Part shown: positions 33,701-45,342 of the stretch, piece after piece | Layout: the number at the start of each line of letters is the position of its first letter | How positions within the stretch are numbered: the stretch's first letter is position 1 | Assembly: GCA_024195265.1 (NCBI GenBank) | Contig: JAJLRJ010000006.1 | Location: forward strand, 15,340,139 to 15,404,138 | From: Dendrophyllia cribrosa | Taxonomy: Eukaryota; Cnidaria; Anthozoa; Scleractinia; Dendrophylliidae | Direction of reading: 5' to 3' | DNA length: 64,000 nucleotides | Notes under the pieces: generated by a model | What the model was told of the DNA's origin: nothing | Databases searched by the model: none | What the model saw: only the letters and a program-made list of their open reading frames with translations | Translations under genes and position numbers: made by a program

Positions 33701-34627
33701 TAGACGTAGCGTTAGTGCAAATGTGCAACAACGTGCACGAAGCGCGAATGTGAAAGCGCAACTGAACGTGGGGACGAGCGAGTGAAAAGGCGTGAAAGCC
33801 CGTTGCCTGCAAAACGCCATTTTCTACAGTGACTAACCAAAATCTGGCCGATACACGCCACACATTAGCTTGTCATCAATAGTCACGATGAGAACACTCC
33901 ATGGTGGAAGCTTTCTCAGATTCATGTGTTGTTTTTTATAGAGGAAAATATCACCAAAGCCACAACTGTTGTTTATGGAAAACTTGGTCCTGCCACACTA
34001 CCCTTCCCAGTCGATCAGCCTGACGCCTGTAAGGATCAAGGCATAACCTGCCCAATGATTGCTGGCAAAGAGTACACATTCAAGACCGTGCTGCCGATCA
34101 AGTCGATCTATCCTAAGGTGTGTATACGTACCTTTCGCTGTTTTAACCCTGAGTTCGCTCGCAGTCAATTATGGAGACATGTAATGTAGCTCTTACTTTT
34201 GTATCTGTGGACGAAATCCTATGGTGTGACCATTCAAATAAAACCTCTTTGGCAGTACTTTTGCACTGTACCATTTGTTTTTCAATATTGTACAAAATGA
34301 AATTTGGCATTTTTCTTGAATGTTGATTTTTGGCACAGCTGGGAGTTAACGGGGTTAATTGGCCATTTTACAGTTGTGTGCTTAGTAGACTGACGTCCTT
34401 TCAGTGAAAGTGAAGTTGGAGTTGTGGTGCGCCACAGTCCAATGCGCAGTCACTCTGGCTCCTAGCTGCCGCTCGTTTTCAAAGTGGTCTGTACAAGTAA
34501 CGCAAGACATTAATTGGTGAATTTACCTATTCGTTTTCAGGTCAAAGTTATGGTCAAGTGGGAGATGCAAGACCAGAATAAAAACATGGTTTATTGCTGG
34601 CAGATAGACGCCCAAATTGTCGATTGA
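30730..34627 (+). CDS. NPC2: NPC2 intracellular cholesterol transporter, complete
   Basis: Four exons: 30730-30814, 33109-33216, 33942-34117 and 34541-34627, all with GT-AG borders, giving 151 aa, the same length as human NPC2. NPC2 is a soluble lysosomal protein of the MD-2-related lipid-recognition (ML) family that binds cholesterol and passes it to NPC1. A signal peptide ends near C20. Six cysteines of the mature protein (C28, C43, C48, C94, C101, C142) match the family's three disulfides (28-142, 43-48, 94-101 by homology). Conserved blocks are FEDCG, KEVDITPCPSQPCQL, TCPM, YPKVKVMVKWEMQD and CWQI. One sequon is at N67. Introns carry MITEs, chiefly at 31200-32122. No canonical AATAAA lies close after the stop. 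Confidence 0.97.
31200..32122. mobile_element. MITE-like element with CCTAAG-rich interior in NPC2 intron 1
   Basis: GGGGCCGTATTCACGAAA at 31200 is matched inverted at 32122. Multiple subterminal copies of TCCTAA, CTTAGGAGG and GACATGTCTTA in both orientations fill the first and last 250 bp; the centre is AT-rich noncoding. The flanks are palindromic (CCT/AGG), so the target duplication is ambiguous. Confidence 0.75.
33400..33790. repeat. Imperfect ACGAAGCGTGAGTGTGAAGGCGCAA-like repeats
   Basis: Short diverged units with GCACGAAGCG, GTGTGAAGGC and CAACAACGTG recur five or six times either side of the small MITE. Open frames here on the minus strand are repeat artefacts. Confidence 0.55.
33581..33657. 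mobile_element. Small AGCCTG-end MITE in NPC2 intron 2
   Basis: A 77-bp almost perfect hairpin, TAGCCTGCGCGCAGACGTAT to its inverse, flanked by direct AGGACGCAA (33572-33580 and 33658-33666). Confidence 0.85.
34205..34262 (+). repeat. Single inverted unit of the 28.5-29.2 kb tandem array, in NPC2 intron 3
   Basis: GTGTGACCATTCAAATAAAA and the surrounding GTGGACGAAATCCTA and GGCAGTACTTTTGC are the reverse complement of the array unit (TTTGAATGGTCACAC etc.). Confidence 0.6.
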
Positions 34628-35080
34628 ACGATCAGTATATAAAAATTATAAATACGTACACGGCAAAACACCGCGTTATAAATGTTATTTCGTTTCACCA
34701 TTCTAGAAAGGACTTGTCGATTTCCCAAATAACGTTGCTCAAACTTGATCAGCCAGTTTACCATGTTTAGTTACTTGTTTATCAACCGAACTTCTCAAAT
34801 TCATTAATAATACATGACGAGAACACAAAGGAAATCACTACCGTGAAAGAGGTTTTGAAATCGCTCCTTAATTTGCATAGATTTTGGCGATTTTATTCCT
34901 TTCTTTTCTCCGCATTTAACGATCAGTTTGAGAAGCTATATCAAGCACTCGGAACAGTGTTTCATCAAATTTCCAAACACCTTGAAGTTGGTTAAAAATA
35001 AATCGGCTGTGCCTCGTTTTTCCAACCTACTTCTTGGTGTTTGGGAATCTGATGAAACACTGTTCCTCGTGTTTGATATA
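34628..35080. other. NPC2 3' flank, no gene seen
   Basis: AT-rich sequence after the stop codon. An inverted pair, GGAACAGTGTTTCATCA (34950) and TGATGAAACACTGTTCC (35050), brackets about 120 bp and may be a MITE. Confidence 0.45.
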
Positions 35081-35488
35081 TTACTTCAACACTTTTAAAC
35101 GGCCACAAACTTTTTGTTTTAGTATTGTGTCATAAGGTGCTGTTACACATAACAAGTTTTCGTTCAGCTTGTCTCGCAAAAAAAAAAGTTGTAAGTTGTA
35201 TCTGCAAATTTTACATTTAACCCCCCTCCCCCCTACAAAGAGCATACATGTGTTCAGTTTAACAATATCAGGAAATTTCAAAGGGCTTAGGGATACGTAG
35301 TGTGGAGTTATTGATTCCATTAAAGGAACATCATTTATAATACGAACCGCTTTGTTTTGTAATTTTATGATTTGAGACAGTGGAGCATTATAATTATTTC
35401 CCCATAGTGTACAAGCATAAGTAAGGTAAGGATATATATTATATGTTACGTGTAACAACACCTTTATTTTAACATTTGTTTTGCTCAA
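35081..35488 (-). pseudogene. LINE reverse transcriptase C-terminal fragment (CR1/L2-like)
   Basis: The frame holds PYLTYACTLWGN, LQNKAVRIIND and LSPLKFPDIVKLNT, the region after the catalytic core of CR1/L2/Jockey-type reverse transcriptases. The upstream catalytic part is absent: a typical 5'-truncated insertion, unrelated to the LINE at 20.7-25.1 kb. Confidence 0.75.
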
Positions 35489-36650
35489 TGCAAATTATAT
35501 CGCTCGTAATCAATGGAGTGTATTAAAAATTATTGTGTGCATTGGTTTTTAATAACCCGAATTTTCACTGTAATATTGAAGAATATCAGTTTGTTTTTGA
35601 CGCCTGGTTGCCGTTGTGGAATTCGATGGAATGGTGGTCGTTCAAAAATGCATGGATCGTTGGCTGGGACGAAAAAACGTGGCCCTTGTAGAAACGGCCG
35701 GAAGTAGAATTTCAATTGTATTCTTCAATCGGGTAAAATTAGGCGAGGAATGCAAAGGAGAGAAGAAAAGAAAGACGCTTCCCTTTCTTATCTCTTGTTT
35801 CGTGCTGCTTCACGCTCGTGAACCTCAAAAGCAGGTAAAAGTTTTCCCCGTGACACGAAACCCCCGCCCCTTCCACAAACATCATAGGTGTGTCAAAATG
35901 ACACATCAGTTTCGGTCTAAAAAACAAAACTTAAACAATGATTTTTGTGGGATTTGTTTCTGAAAAAGAACATCGCTGAAGGTGTTCTGAGAGGGTCTGT
36001 CACGCAATGACAGGGGCCCATAGCGTTGTGTTACTTTGGTTGTGTGAAGCATTGGAGGCCAACGTGAGCGTTTACCATTTGTATGGAAAAACCGGTTATT
36101 TCGGTGGAAAAATAAAATGGAACGGTTGGAAATTTTCCGGGGAAAAGGTAATACCTTTAGAGGTATTTCCTTTTTCTCGCTTTCACCGGAACGACCGGGA
36201 ATTTTCTGTACCGCATCACTAGTACCAGGGTTCTTCGAGAAATAAGGAAGCTCGAAGATGCTGAAACTTACTCCGAGTTTGTTCGTGTGAAAATTGCACT
36301 TTTCATCGGCTATATTGACAGATTTCCTACAGCATGACTGCGAAATTACAGGTGGATGGACATTTTTGACTGCCGGTAGTTGTTTTACTTTATTAACTTT
36401 TACGAATCGTGCTTGCTGAATGCTTGTCATGTGTCACGGGATAGCGATTCGCATAATTGAAGTAGTCGTACGAAGCAAAGAATCAGAGCTGGAATTCTAG
36501 CGTTAACTTGAGCGACTAAGTAAATAAATAAATTATTGTTCTGGTAAAATTGGAGAGTTGTAGCAGGGCTTGAAAGCGTAGAATCGCGTTTTAGGGTAAG
36601 CTTATAAAAGTATTTGCCTGTTAATTTTTCCCGCCGTCATACACACAGGT
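35489..36650. other. Intergenic between the NPC2 genes, no gene seen
   Basis: Open frames up to 174 codons on the minus strand (35906-36430) have no recognisable domain and skewed composition; I do not accept them as genes. Confidence 0.4.
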
Positions 36651-36922
36651 CATTCCACAGGCAGCCCAAGCTTAGTATGTGACGCTTACGCAACGAACGA
36701 TTTGTAGACTTTGTTTGGGAAATCCATTTTAGTCTTATATATGCTTAAATAAAGCTTTAATGTGGAAATAAACTTCACTTACCTCAACAGTAAGTGAAGT
36801 TTATTTCCACATTAAAGCTTTATTTTAGCATATATAAGACTAAAATGGATTTCCCATACAAAGTCTACAAATCGTTCGTTGCGTAAGCATCACATACTAA
36901 GCTTGGGCTATCTGTGGTCATT
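36651..36922. repeat. Long hairpin, about 130-bp arms and 9-bp loop, 160 bp upstream of the second NPC2 gene
   Basis: The left arm ends at 36781 (ACTTCACTTA) and the right arm starts at 36791 (TAAGTGAAGT). The arms match almost base for base out to CATTCCACAG..GCCCAAGCTTAGTATG and its inverse. It is either a young foldback element or a recent inverted duplication at the promoter. Confidence 0.88.
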
Positions 36923-37081
36923 CCTGTTCCGTTTCCTTCGGTAAGGAAAGTCCAATACTATTTGTCGGAAAATTCCAACCGGAAATTCTAACTCCAGCTG
37001 AGTAGCCAAGCCGAACATCGTGAATGTCATGTGATTTTTCATTGAGCACTGACTTTGAAAGTTCATCATACTGCGGCTGGA

Positions 37082-39796
37082 ATGGCAAAGTCTCTATTTC
37101 TTGCCGTTTTGGCGCTGTGTAGTTTTGTTTTAGCATCTTGTGAACCAGTCAACTTTGAGGATTGTGGTAAGTGAACAGAACTTGTGGCTATTCAGTTCCG
37201 TGACATGACCTTTCAAACTTGTCACTTCGCATGTCGACCAAGAACTTTAGTTGAAGGCCAGGGACCATGTCGCGAAGTGTCACACAAGCTTACAAACTTG
37301 AAAAACGTCTGCGGCGCCATCGCCGTGGAAATCAGGCACAATCCATTCAATCCTGAGGTGCTGTGTTCTCCAAAATTTCTCAAATTGTTCACACATGTAA
37401 ATAATCTATTTGTCTTGATTTAGTTTTGGTTATTTTCCCGATTTTGGAATCGTGCGGCTCAATATCTCAATGTCTATAAGTACGCAGTGGAAATGGACGA
37501 AGGTTCTTCTCCGGACCAAGTTAGTTGTTGGGTCTCTTTGGAATCAAGTGGTAACCAACGTTCCATTTCCCGCAAAAAGCTGCGAAGAATGAGACCTCAA
37601 ACTGAAGAACCTTTTTTTTTCTCCCGCGTAACTCAAAGTGATTTATTTTCCCTTCAGCTCTTTTTTATAATTATACCTCGATAACTTGAACCTCATCTGC
37701 CAAAGTCAAAACATACAGAATGATGTAATTCAATTCAGAACACTGAGTTTATTAGTATACACCTAATTCAATAAAGGTTGCTTTGGCAGTTGGTCATTGG
37801 TAATTGGGAATTGGCATTTGAGTGACCACCAAACAATAGCTTCCCAATGCCCAATTACCAATGACCAAAGCAACCTTTTTTGAATTAGGTGTATACAATA
37901 CATTGTCCTTTGTGTCAACAGTTTTTGTTAATACTGTAGGAATTGTCAACAGGAATGCGGTAAACAACAACAACAACAACAAAAATCTTTATTAGTTAGT
38001 TATTATAGAGTTTATAATTTTATACTGGCCTGCAGGTAGCAAAAGCTTATCTAGGCAGGCCAGTGAAATTAATTACATGATTAGAAATCGCTACACACAC
38101 TAATTTGTTAAAATATAAAGAAAGGATCAAACAATAGAAAAAAAAGAAGAAACAAAAAGGAAAAACAAGTGATCAAAATAAAAGAAAGAGAATTGTGAAA
38201 ATATTAATTAATTACTTTTAAAAATAAAACTGAGTGGCCACAGTGTTCTTTTAACTTCGTTTCGCTTTGTTTTATTCTGTTCCGTTATGCTATGTTTTGT
38301 TTAAAAAATTGTTTCTTGGTCCATAAACCTGATTAAAGGATAATTTATGAATTGAAAAAATTTATAATTCATAGCCCATTAAAACAAACACCATTTTCAG
38401 TATAATTGCTTATTTTCGGTTATTTGTTCTCAACTACCGATAACTCAAACATAGCAATTTTCTATTTCCCTTGGAGGTTTGAGTTATCGAGGTGACTGCT
38501 CTTGATGGAGAGTTCGTTGGTGGCGAGACTCCCTGGTGGCACAGTGACCGGATAGTCTTGTGGCCATGGCGCCAAATAAATTTAGCTGTTGTACCAGAAA
38601 ACACAGTTACTGTACATTCGTGAGCCAAAAGACTTATTATAAGTTGTACACATTATACTACAGGGACACGATGCTCTTAAAATCCCTGAGCATACACTGT
38701 ATATACATTTGACTAGGGGTCGGCTATTTCGCAAACTCGCAACTCGCAAACTCGTAACTTAGCTTAACTCTTTAACTCTATTTATAATAAAATACAATGC
38801 TTTGCATAAATTTGTCAGAGTATTGGACAACCCTCCTACCTGTAGGTCAAGACAAGGTAGATAAGGAGATGCACTATTAATGACTACTAGTAAATAGGTT
38901 GTTTTGTTGTTTTGAGACCATCAATCGTTTCATTTAATAGAAAGCGTAAAATAAAAGGCATGATTAGTCCTAATACTAGCAGTAATCACAGATTATGGAG
39001 ACACGTTCGAAGGAATTTTCGGAAGACCGGACACCAAAAAATCTCAAATTTTACTGCACATAAAGCACAGGAGAACCAACACGAAATTAGGATTGCGTTC
39101 TTCGAACATGATAATATCGGAAGAAATAAACAAATGAATGTTTAATCCAATTTGTCAATTTATATGATAACTACGTTTTATTGAAAACATAAAGCAATAA
39201 TAATCAATGACAATCAATACTTACTCAACTTTTAGTCTTTGATTTTTATTGATTTCTAATAACAATCAATTAATTGGTATTGATAATTATTATTGATTAT
39301 TGATTTTCATTGATTGGTACTGCCCGGTGTTATTATCTGGTAGTTGAGCGTTATGAATCAACAAAAAATTAATAGTACGCTTCAGTAATAAAACCTAGCT
39401 GGCTTAGAAACTTCACTTAGCAATTTGTTATTACCAAAGACAAACACAATATTTTATAGTTTTTTTATTCGCTTGACAGAGAGCAATAAAAGTTTCTGGA
39501 CTTGATTCAAAACAAATCACAACAACTACGGCAGCTATGTGACCTTGCTTGAGATCGCTTGCAGGTGTTATTAAACTGATTAAATTCTGTCAGAGCATTG
39601 AAAGCAAACTACAGTACTTCCGTAGAAGTGAGAAAAATCTGACAACTTTTGTGTTGATTCCACAGCAATGTGAACACCAAAGTTGTACCGAAGAAGAGCC
39701 TTCATCCATGCTCAACTGATAATTAACAATTAGACCCGTAGCCCGAAAGGGCTACGGGTCAATAGCCCATGAGGCAAAGCCGAATGGGCTATTGAC

Positions 39797-39830
<34 letters not shown>

Positions 39831-39977
39831 TAGTATCACCCAACTAGTCGGACAGAAAAAGGCAATAATAAAAAAAAGCAATTGCAAGTTGAAGAAATAT
39901 TTATTTGGGAATAAAACGAAAAATAAAACCGGCGAATTTCGCTACTCGATGACTATTACTATTAGACCCCTAGTAGC

Positions 39978-40015
<38 letters not shown>

Positions 40016-43000
40016 GTTGGGTGATACTAATGTCACATATGCAACTTCTAGACATTGGGCCATTCCATTAAATTATTTTAATGTCTGCACCCCCCTATTG
40101 AGGGACAGGGAAATCCTAGAGGAAAGGAGGGTGGTGGGGGTTCAAGAGTCATTTCTGAAGGGGTAAGAATGGCCCATTGAGATACTGACATGTACTGAGG
40201 CATATGACTTCAGAATTGGGGAATAACCAATGAAAACGAAATCAAGGCAAATAGACTATTTATATGTGCAAAAAATCTGAGACCTTTTGGAGTACACAGT
40301 AAGGCAGAATTGAAGGATTTTACCCAATTACATGGCGATAGTGTGAATTTGTTTGATGTCACCCCGATGTGTTTGCCTGTGTGACATCTCGCAACATAGC
40401 CCCTTTAAGTTACAGCTGTATGTCGAAACATGCCTTTAAAAAGTCTTCTTGTGTTTTTTAAGTTTGATATAATCTCCAAACAACTTTCAATTTGATCATG
40501 AGGAAATGGGAAAATTTGGTATTTTCATCATTAAAAGCATATTTCCGTCAACTATTAAACCCTGACTGGCCTTAAGGTACAGTATGCTATAAATTAGCTT
40601 ATGTTTTGAGATTAGAAATATTTGAGTCTTTAGAGTGGAGAGCACCAAATACCTATAAGCTAAGTTTTGTGTATCTTTGTCTTTGAGGAACATATTATAT
40701 TATTATCCTGCAATAGGAAGACGCAATTCAAATAAGCAATGAAACTGGTAAAGAAATATTAACCAAAAAGACAAAATATTAATAACAGCTAAAAAAGTCA
40801 AAATTTCACAAAAATGGCAATTTTGTTTTCTTGACCACCTGTCACGAAATTATCAAATTTCACGCATAGCCCAATTTTGAAATATTAAAAATCAACTTGA
40901 AACAAAAGACATCACTACGAGGCTATGGGGAATGATAGTAGCAATTTATGATTTATTCACCTGATGTCATGAAAAATTGAAGCGACATTTAGTTAATAAG
41001 AAAAGCTCCAGTTTTTAATCTTATCATATCAATAACAAAATCCTTGATTGTGATTGGTCATCCACGCGCCTATTACTTCCGTAATTGGCGCGCGGTCACG
41101 TGGGTGTCCAATTACAGCTATCCAATTACAACTTTTTGTAATTGGATAGCTGTAATTGGACACCTACGTTGCGCGTGCGTCAATCAGGTGCACTTAAATG
41201 GGTTCTTTTTTTCGCGGCTGTTTCCTCCTGCTTTCAAACTGATAGAAAATATCTGTGATGTTTTGAGTACAAAAAACTCCACATACTGGATAGACTTTTG
41301 AAATATTAAAAATCAACTTGAAACAAAAGACAATTCACTACGAGGCTGAGGGGAATGATAGTAGGAATTTCTATGATTTATTCACCTAAGCCTTAAGTGT
41401 AGTGATGTCTTTTGTTTCAAGTTGAATTTTAATATATCGAAATTGGGCTATTGTAATCCACTTTCATCCAGCCTGATTATCATACTGTCTGAAGTCACTC
41501 TCACTCAACTTCCTCTCCCCATCAGATGTCCTTTGTTTGAGGGCTTGTTCTCGACGTCATCTGACTGTTGTATTATATCCTCCAAATTATCAGGGTAGTC
41601 GTTCAGTCACATTCTTCAAATTCCTGATGGAGAAAAAATGTCTACACCAACACTCCGATTAGTGGAAATATTCAGATGACGTCAAGAGCAAGTCCTCAAA
41701 CAAAGGACATCAGACAAGGTCAGGAGTGAGTGCGAGTCGAGCTACCATCCTTGCAATCTGCACTTAATCTCTGAACTACTGCTTCAGGCCCAAAAATTTG
41801 ATGGAATTTTTGAGAAATGGACACAGGAATAAATATGGTTCACAATGAAAAATGTCAGGCATTTGAGCTTATTTTCTCTGCAAAATAAGGGGGGAAGCCC
41901 CCCCCCCCCCCCCCCCCCCCCCCCATTAGATCCAACAATTAACCCATTGACACCTGAGGATTTTTACGTTTTTGAGTGATTTTCTGCATACACGCGCCCC
42001 ATAGGATTTCGTGACTTCATATTTGGAGTTACCATTGAAAGTGCTGCTGTTCTAAAACACTGAAGGCTCGAGTTTACTGGAAACGTCATTGTGACGATCT
42101 CATTTTGCTTGGTTGATTTGCAATAAAGGGTCCAATATGAATTATCTACGATTTTTGGTAAGTTCACAGCCATTTTTCATCTTTAGTAGCTGCCTGATGA
42201 GCATCATTAAGCTTGGAGGTAGTGCAGAGTCCACTTCTCAACGAAGTGAGTTAGGTGTTGTACTTCGTTTATGAATTTGGCTCATTGCTTGTTGAACTGG
42301 AAAAATGGCCGCCTGGAAACGAAGTAGCTTTGGGACTCGACTCTGGATGAATTTCTCGACCTACCGCGGCATATTTTGGAAGTTGCGACCACAGGAGAAC
42401 ACAACAAGCGCAAAATTTCGGCAGTGGGTCAGAGTGGCTGTTGACTTAGTATATATATATGAAAATTGTGGAGGACAGAATGAAGGCTGTCGAAAAATCT
42501 CTTTATTTCCCAGCATGCAGTGCGGTGGTGATGTTGAAAATCGAGGCAAGGCGTGTATGCACTAAAATAAGAAGCTGTAGCTCGGCCCGACCAACGAATA
42601 AGAGCAAAACAATTCACTGCTAAGCTAGGACTAGGACTGAATTTTGCTGTAAATATAAATTAATGTTGACTTTTGGGTTTGCCACGATGATTTGAATAAA
42701 AAAAACTAAAGGCAAAAACGTGATTTTTGTTGTTTTTCTATGACGTTAAAAACGGTAATTTTTGTTATTGTCCAAATTCAAACGCTGATATTCTGCAAAA
42801 ATCACTGACTTTTTTGTGTTTATTGGGTATCTCAATTTGAAAGACTTTCTAGTCAATGCTCACAACTGCTAGTTAAGGCAACGTTCGTACGATTGAGAAA
42901 GTTACAATTTTTTAAAGCAGTGGAGTCTTGTACGGGCGGTTACGGGCAGTTCAGGTGTCAATGGGTTAATGGGCGGTGGCCTTCATTGACAAAATTGTGT

Positions 43001-45342
43001 GCATAAACTCCATTAATTTTAACTCCAAGTACCCCCCTGTGATAGCATGCATCCCTGGGTATATTAAAAGTTAAGTGACTATACTAGCAGAACAAAATGC
43101 AGGAGGTACATGTAGGTTTGTGATGCTGTAATGTCCTATCCTGGGGAAATCATTAAAATATTATTTTATAGAAGTCTTATCACTCCACGCAACAGACATC
43201 AGACTAATATTTAAAGCATCAACCTAAAATACTATGGGTAATAACCATATCATAGCTTTGAAATTTGTTGATACTGAGAGTGTGAATTAAAGTTTACAAC
43301 CTGGTCTGCGACCTCGTTCCCAGGGTCTTCTCCTTCCCGTCTCCTGGAGCAAGAGGGGGAAGACCCTGGGAACGAGGTTGCCTGGTGTGAGCTGATGACT
43401 CACAGTTTAATTATGTGGTTCCGAAAAAATAGCCATACCTCCCCCATAGAAGGAAAAAAAAAAAACAAGGAGTTGTTAACATTCAAATACAGTGTATGGA
43501 CTGTATTCAAAGATAAAAATGTATAAATATTGTTTCAGGATCTCAAATGTCAGCTTTGAAGGAAGTTGATGTAACACCATGCCCTAATCAGCCATGTCAA
43601 TTGAAGACAGGATCCAACACAACTGTTGAAGTGAAGTTTATCCCAAGTAAGAACTTTTGGCTCATGATGATTTATGCACTGGAAAAATCAATTCTGACAG
43701 AATAGTGTGTAGCACTAAATTTTTGTGTTTGCAGTTTTTAACCCATGAATATGCGCATGCGTAATGAACTGGTTATCAGTAACGGAGACAGATATGCAAA
43801 TGAGCACTCGCTCACTCATTCCGTCCATCTGCAGCTGTAAACTTAGTGACGTAATGCTTTGTTACGAATGCGTTTCGTAACAAGAACAGCATGAATCCAG
43901 CGATAACAATAACTAATTTGTTGTAAATGAATATAAACAACAATAAGCTTAAAAATGCTTCGCATTTGGAGTCTCATTAAAATCGATCTAAAAGGAATAT
44001 TCAACCGAGACACTTGTTTTGATGCGTATCTACCTTGAAGTAATTACATTTATCCTGTTCTAAGTCAGTGATCACGATGGCCAAGTGGAATGACAGCCGG
44101 ACTGCCTGAGGTTCAAGTCTCGCTCGGGATCTCCTTTTTTTTTTCTTTCTTCTTTGGACTGAATATTATGAAAGTGATGTACTGTATTTTTCGTTTTGCG
44201 TTTGTCAAAAATCCTTACGTTTAATTTTAAAAAAACATTGAACCGTGTCAGTGTGAAAACATATTAAGCTTACTGCAATATTGCGTTACGCGTTACCATT
44301 TCTTATTCACGGTTTGGATCTTAGGAGCCTCTGATTTTTTCATGATCCACAAAGAAAAGTTCCCTCAAAATTTTTTCTCTACTGTTAAAATTATATTCAC
44401 TGAATACCGGAGTGAAAAAGAAAATGCCAGCGATAACTGGGGTGATAATGCATCGAGTGGTACAATGCAGTTATTGCTGATCCATTGCCAGAGCAATCGT
44501 GTAGGCTGCCATACTAGGGCAAGATGTAATATTATTGTGATAGTGACACAGATTAATGCGTTTTACATCTGCATGTTGTTTCACCTACTGTGCCTGTATT
44601 TTGATTCAATGTACTAACAAAAAACAAAAATGTTGTAATAATAATATACATTCTAAGTGAATGCTACTACCTGCAAATTTGCAAAACTTTATTCCCAGCA
44701 AGAAAAAACAGTCTTTCCCAATCGCAAAAATTGGTTTCCGCAAACACAAAAAATTACCCATCCACCAAATGCAAAATAAACTTTTACAAAAACTTAGTGC
44801 CACATGGTATAAGCCCTGTTAGTTTAGTAATGTTTACTACATGAGCGGGAGTGTTGTATCGGCCTGTACAATCACGAGCCGAAGGTGAGTGAATGTATAG
44901 TGCCGATACAACACGGACTCGAATGTAGTAAACAACTTGTGAAATTCACATTCACGTGTAAATTAGATACAACCACTCGTGAGTTGTATCAAGATCACTC
45001 ACTAAGTGTATCACTTAGTGAGTTGTATCACGATTGTATCGGCCTATACGGGGTAATTTGTGATTGGAATGGCTCATTTCTATTTGTTAGTACCCTTATG
45101 AATTATTAATGAATCTTACAATAATTATTATTAACTGATGTTTCTTACATGTATATTTAATTGCAGAAGAAACTATTACAAAAGCTACGACTGTTGTTTA
45201 TGGTATAATTGGCGGTGAAAAACTACCCTACCCAGGCATTCAACCTGATGCCTGCAATGATCAAGGGATCACCTGCCCAATGAAACCTGATACAGAATAC
45301 ATATTCAAAGCTGTACTGCAAGTTAAGCCAATATACCCAAAA
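37082..45342 (+). CDS. NPC2: NPC2 paralogue, exons 1-3; last exon not found
   Basis: Exons 37082-37166, 43539-43646 and 45167-45342 have exactly the same lengths (85, 108, 176) and phases as the first NPC2 gene, and encode 123 residues clearly homologous to it. They include a signal peptide (MAKSLFLAVLALCSF), C28, C43, C48, C94 and C101, and the TCPM and YPK blocks. The donor after exon 3 (GTAAGT) is intact. The expected last exon, with the sixth cysteine and the VKWE and CWQI motifs, is not seen in the remaining 18.6 kb, which is full of transposons. Either intron 3 is very long or the exon is lost; without it C28 has no partner and the fold would fail. Confidence 0.9.
37755..37896. mobile_element. 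MITE, GTATACACCTAATTCA ends
   Basis: A 142-bp palindromic element in intron 1 of the second NPC2 gene: GTATACACCTAATTCA at the left, TGAATTAGGTGTATAC at the right, with inner AAAGGTTGCTTTGG and CCAATTACCAATGACC pairing. Confidence 0.8.
37900..39727. other. Intron 1 of second NPC2 gene, AT-rich, simple repeats
   Basis: An (AAC)n tract at 37962-37980 is followed by ATCTTTATTAGTTAG, a pattern typical of the 3' tail of a LINE or SINE in reverse. No exon found. The stretch 38970-39090 shares motifs with 45640-45800. Confidence 0.4.
39728..40029. mobile_element. Two adjacent MITEs
   Basis: The first, 39728-39827, is a palindrome CAATTAGACCCGTAGCCC..GGGTCTAATTG with inner GGGCTACGGGTC and CAATAGCCCAT pairs. 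The second, 39831-40029, has ends TAGTATCACCCAACTAGT and the exact inverse; it contains another copy of the TTAGACCC motif near 39962. Confidence 0.75.
40866..41456. mobile_element. MITE with TAGCCCAATTT ends and a nested palindrome
   Basis: The 50-bp end TAGCCCAATTTTGAAATATT..AAAAGACATCACTAC is inverted at about 41399-41456. A third direct copy of the end and following sequence lies at 41290-41390. At 41103-41163 sits a near-perfect hairpin, GGTGTCCAATTACAGCTATC with a five-base loop. Confidence 0.7.
41523..41714. repeat. Inverted repeat, 40-bp arms
   Basis: CAGATGTCCTTTGTTTGAGG at 41523 and its inverse ending near 41714 bracket about 110 bp. Probable MITE; outer arms (CCTGA..TCAGG) continue the pairing loosely. 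Confidence 0.65.
41943..42965. mobile_element. piggyBac-like non-autonomous element, TTAA target
   Basis: CCCATTGACACCTGA at 41943 and TCAGGTGTCAATGGG ending 42965 are exact inverses, each directly abutted by TTAA (41939-41942 and 42966-42969). TTAA with CCC/GGG termini is the piggyBac pattern. The 1-kb interior has short open frames but no transposase. A 24-base C run lies just outside on the left (41899-41924). Confidence 0.8.
43306..43380. mobile_element. 75-bp hairpin MITE, CCTGGT target
   Basis: CTGCGACCTCGTTCCCAGGG and its inverse form the arms; CCTGGT is repeated directly at 43300-43305 and 43381-43386. It lies 160 bp before exon 2 of the second NPC2 gene. Confidence 0.75.
43647..45166. 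other. Intron 2 of second NPC2 gene
   Basis: Noncoding. Contains a diverged dyad around 44820-45040 (GTTTACTACATGAG..ATGTAGTAAAC and TGTATCGGCC motifs) and a tRNA-like relic at 44071-44144 that does not fold. Confidence 0.5.

Noticed and set aside
33459..33863. 134-codon minus-strand frame
   Set aside because: Lies over GCACGAAGCG-type repeats and a MITE in NPC2 intron 2.
35906..36430. 174-codon open frame on the minus strand
   Set aside because: No domain, no splice or start context, biased composition; crosses MITE-like sequence.
42305..42565. 86-codon frame inside the piggyBac-like element
   Set aside because: Not similar to piggyBac transposase and overlapped by equal-length frames on the other strand.
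44071..44144. tRNA-like sequence with A-box (TGGCCAAGTGG), B-box (GGTTCAAGTCT) and a T run
   Set aside because: The A-to-B spacing is about 12 bases too short for a tRNA and neither acceptor nor T stem pairs. At best a tRNA-derived relic.
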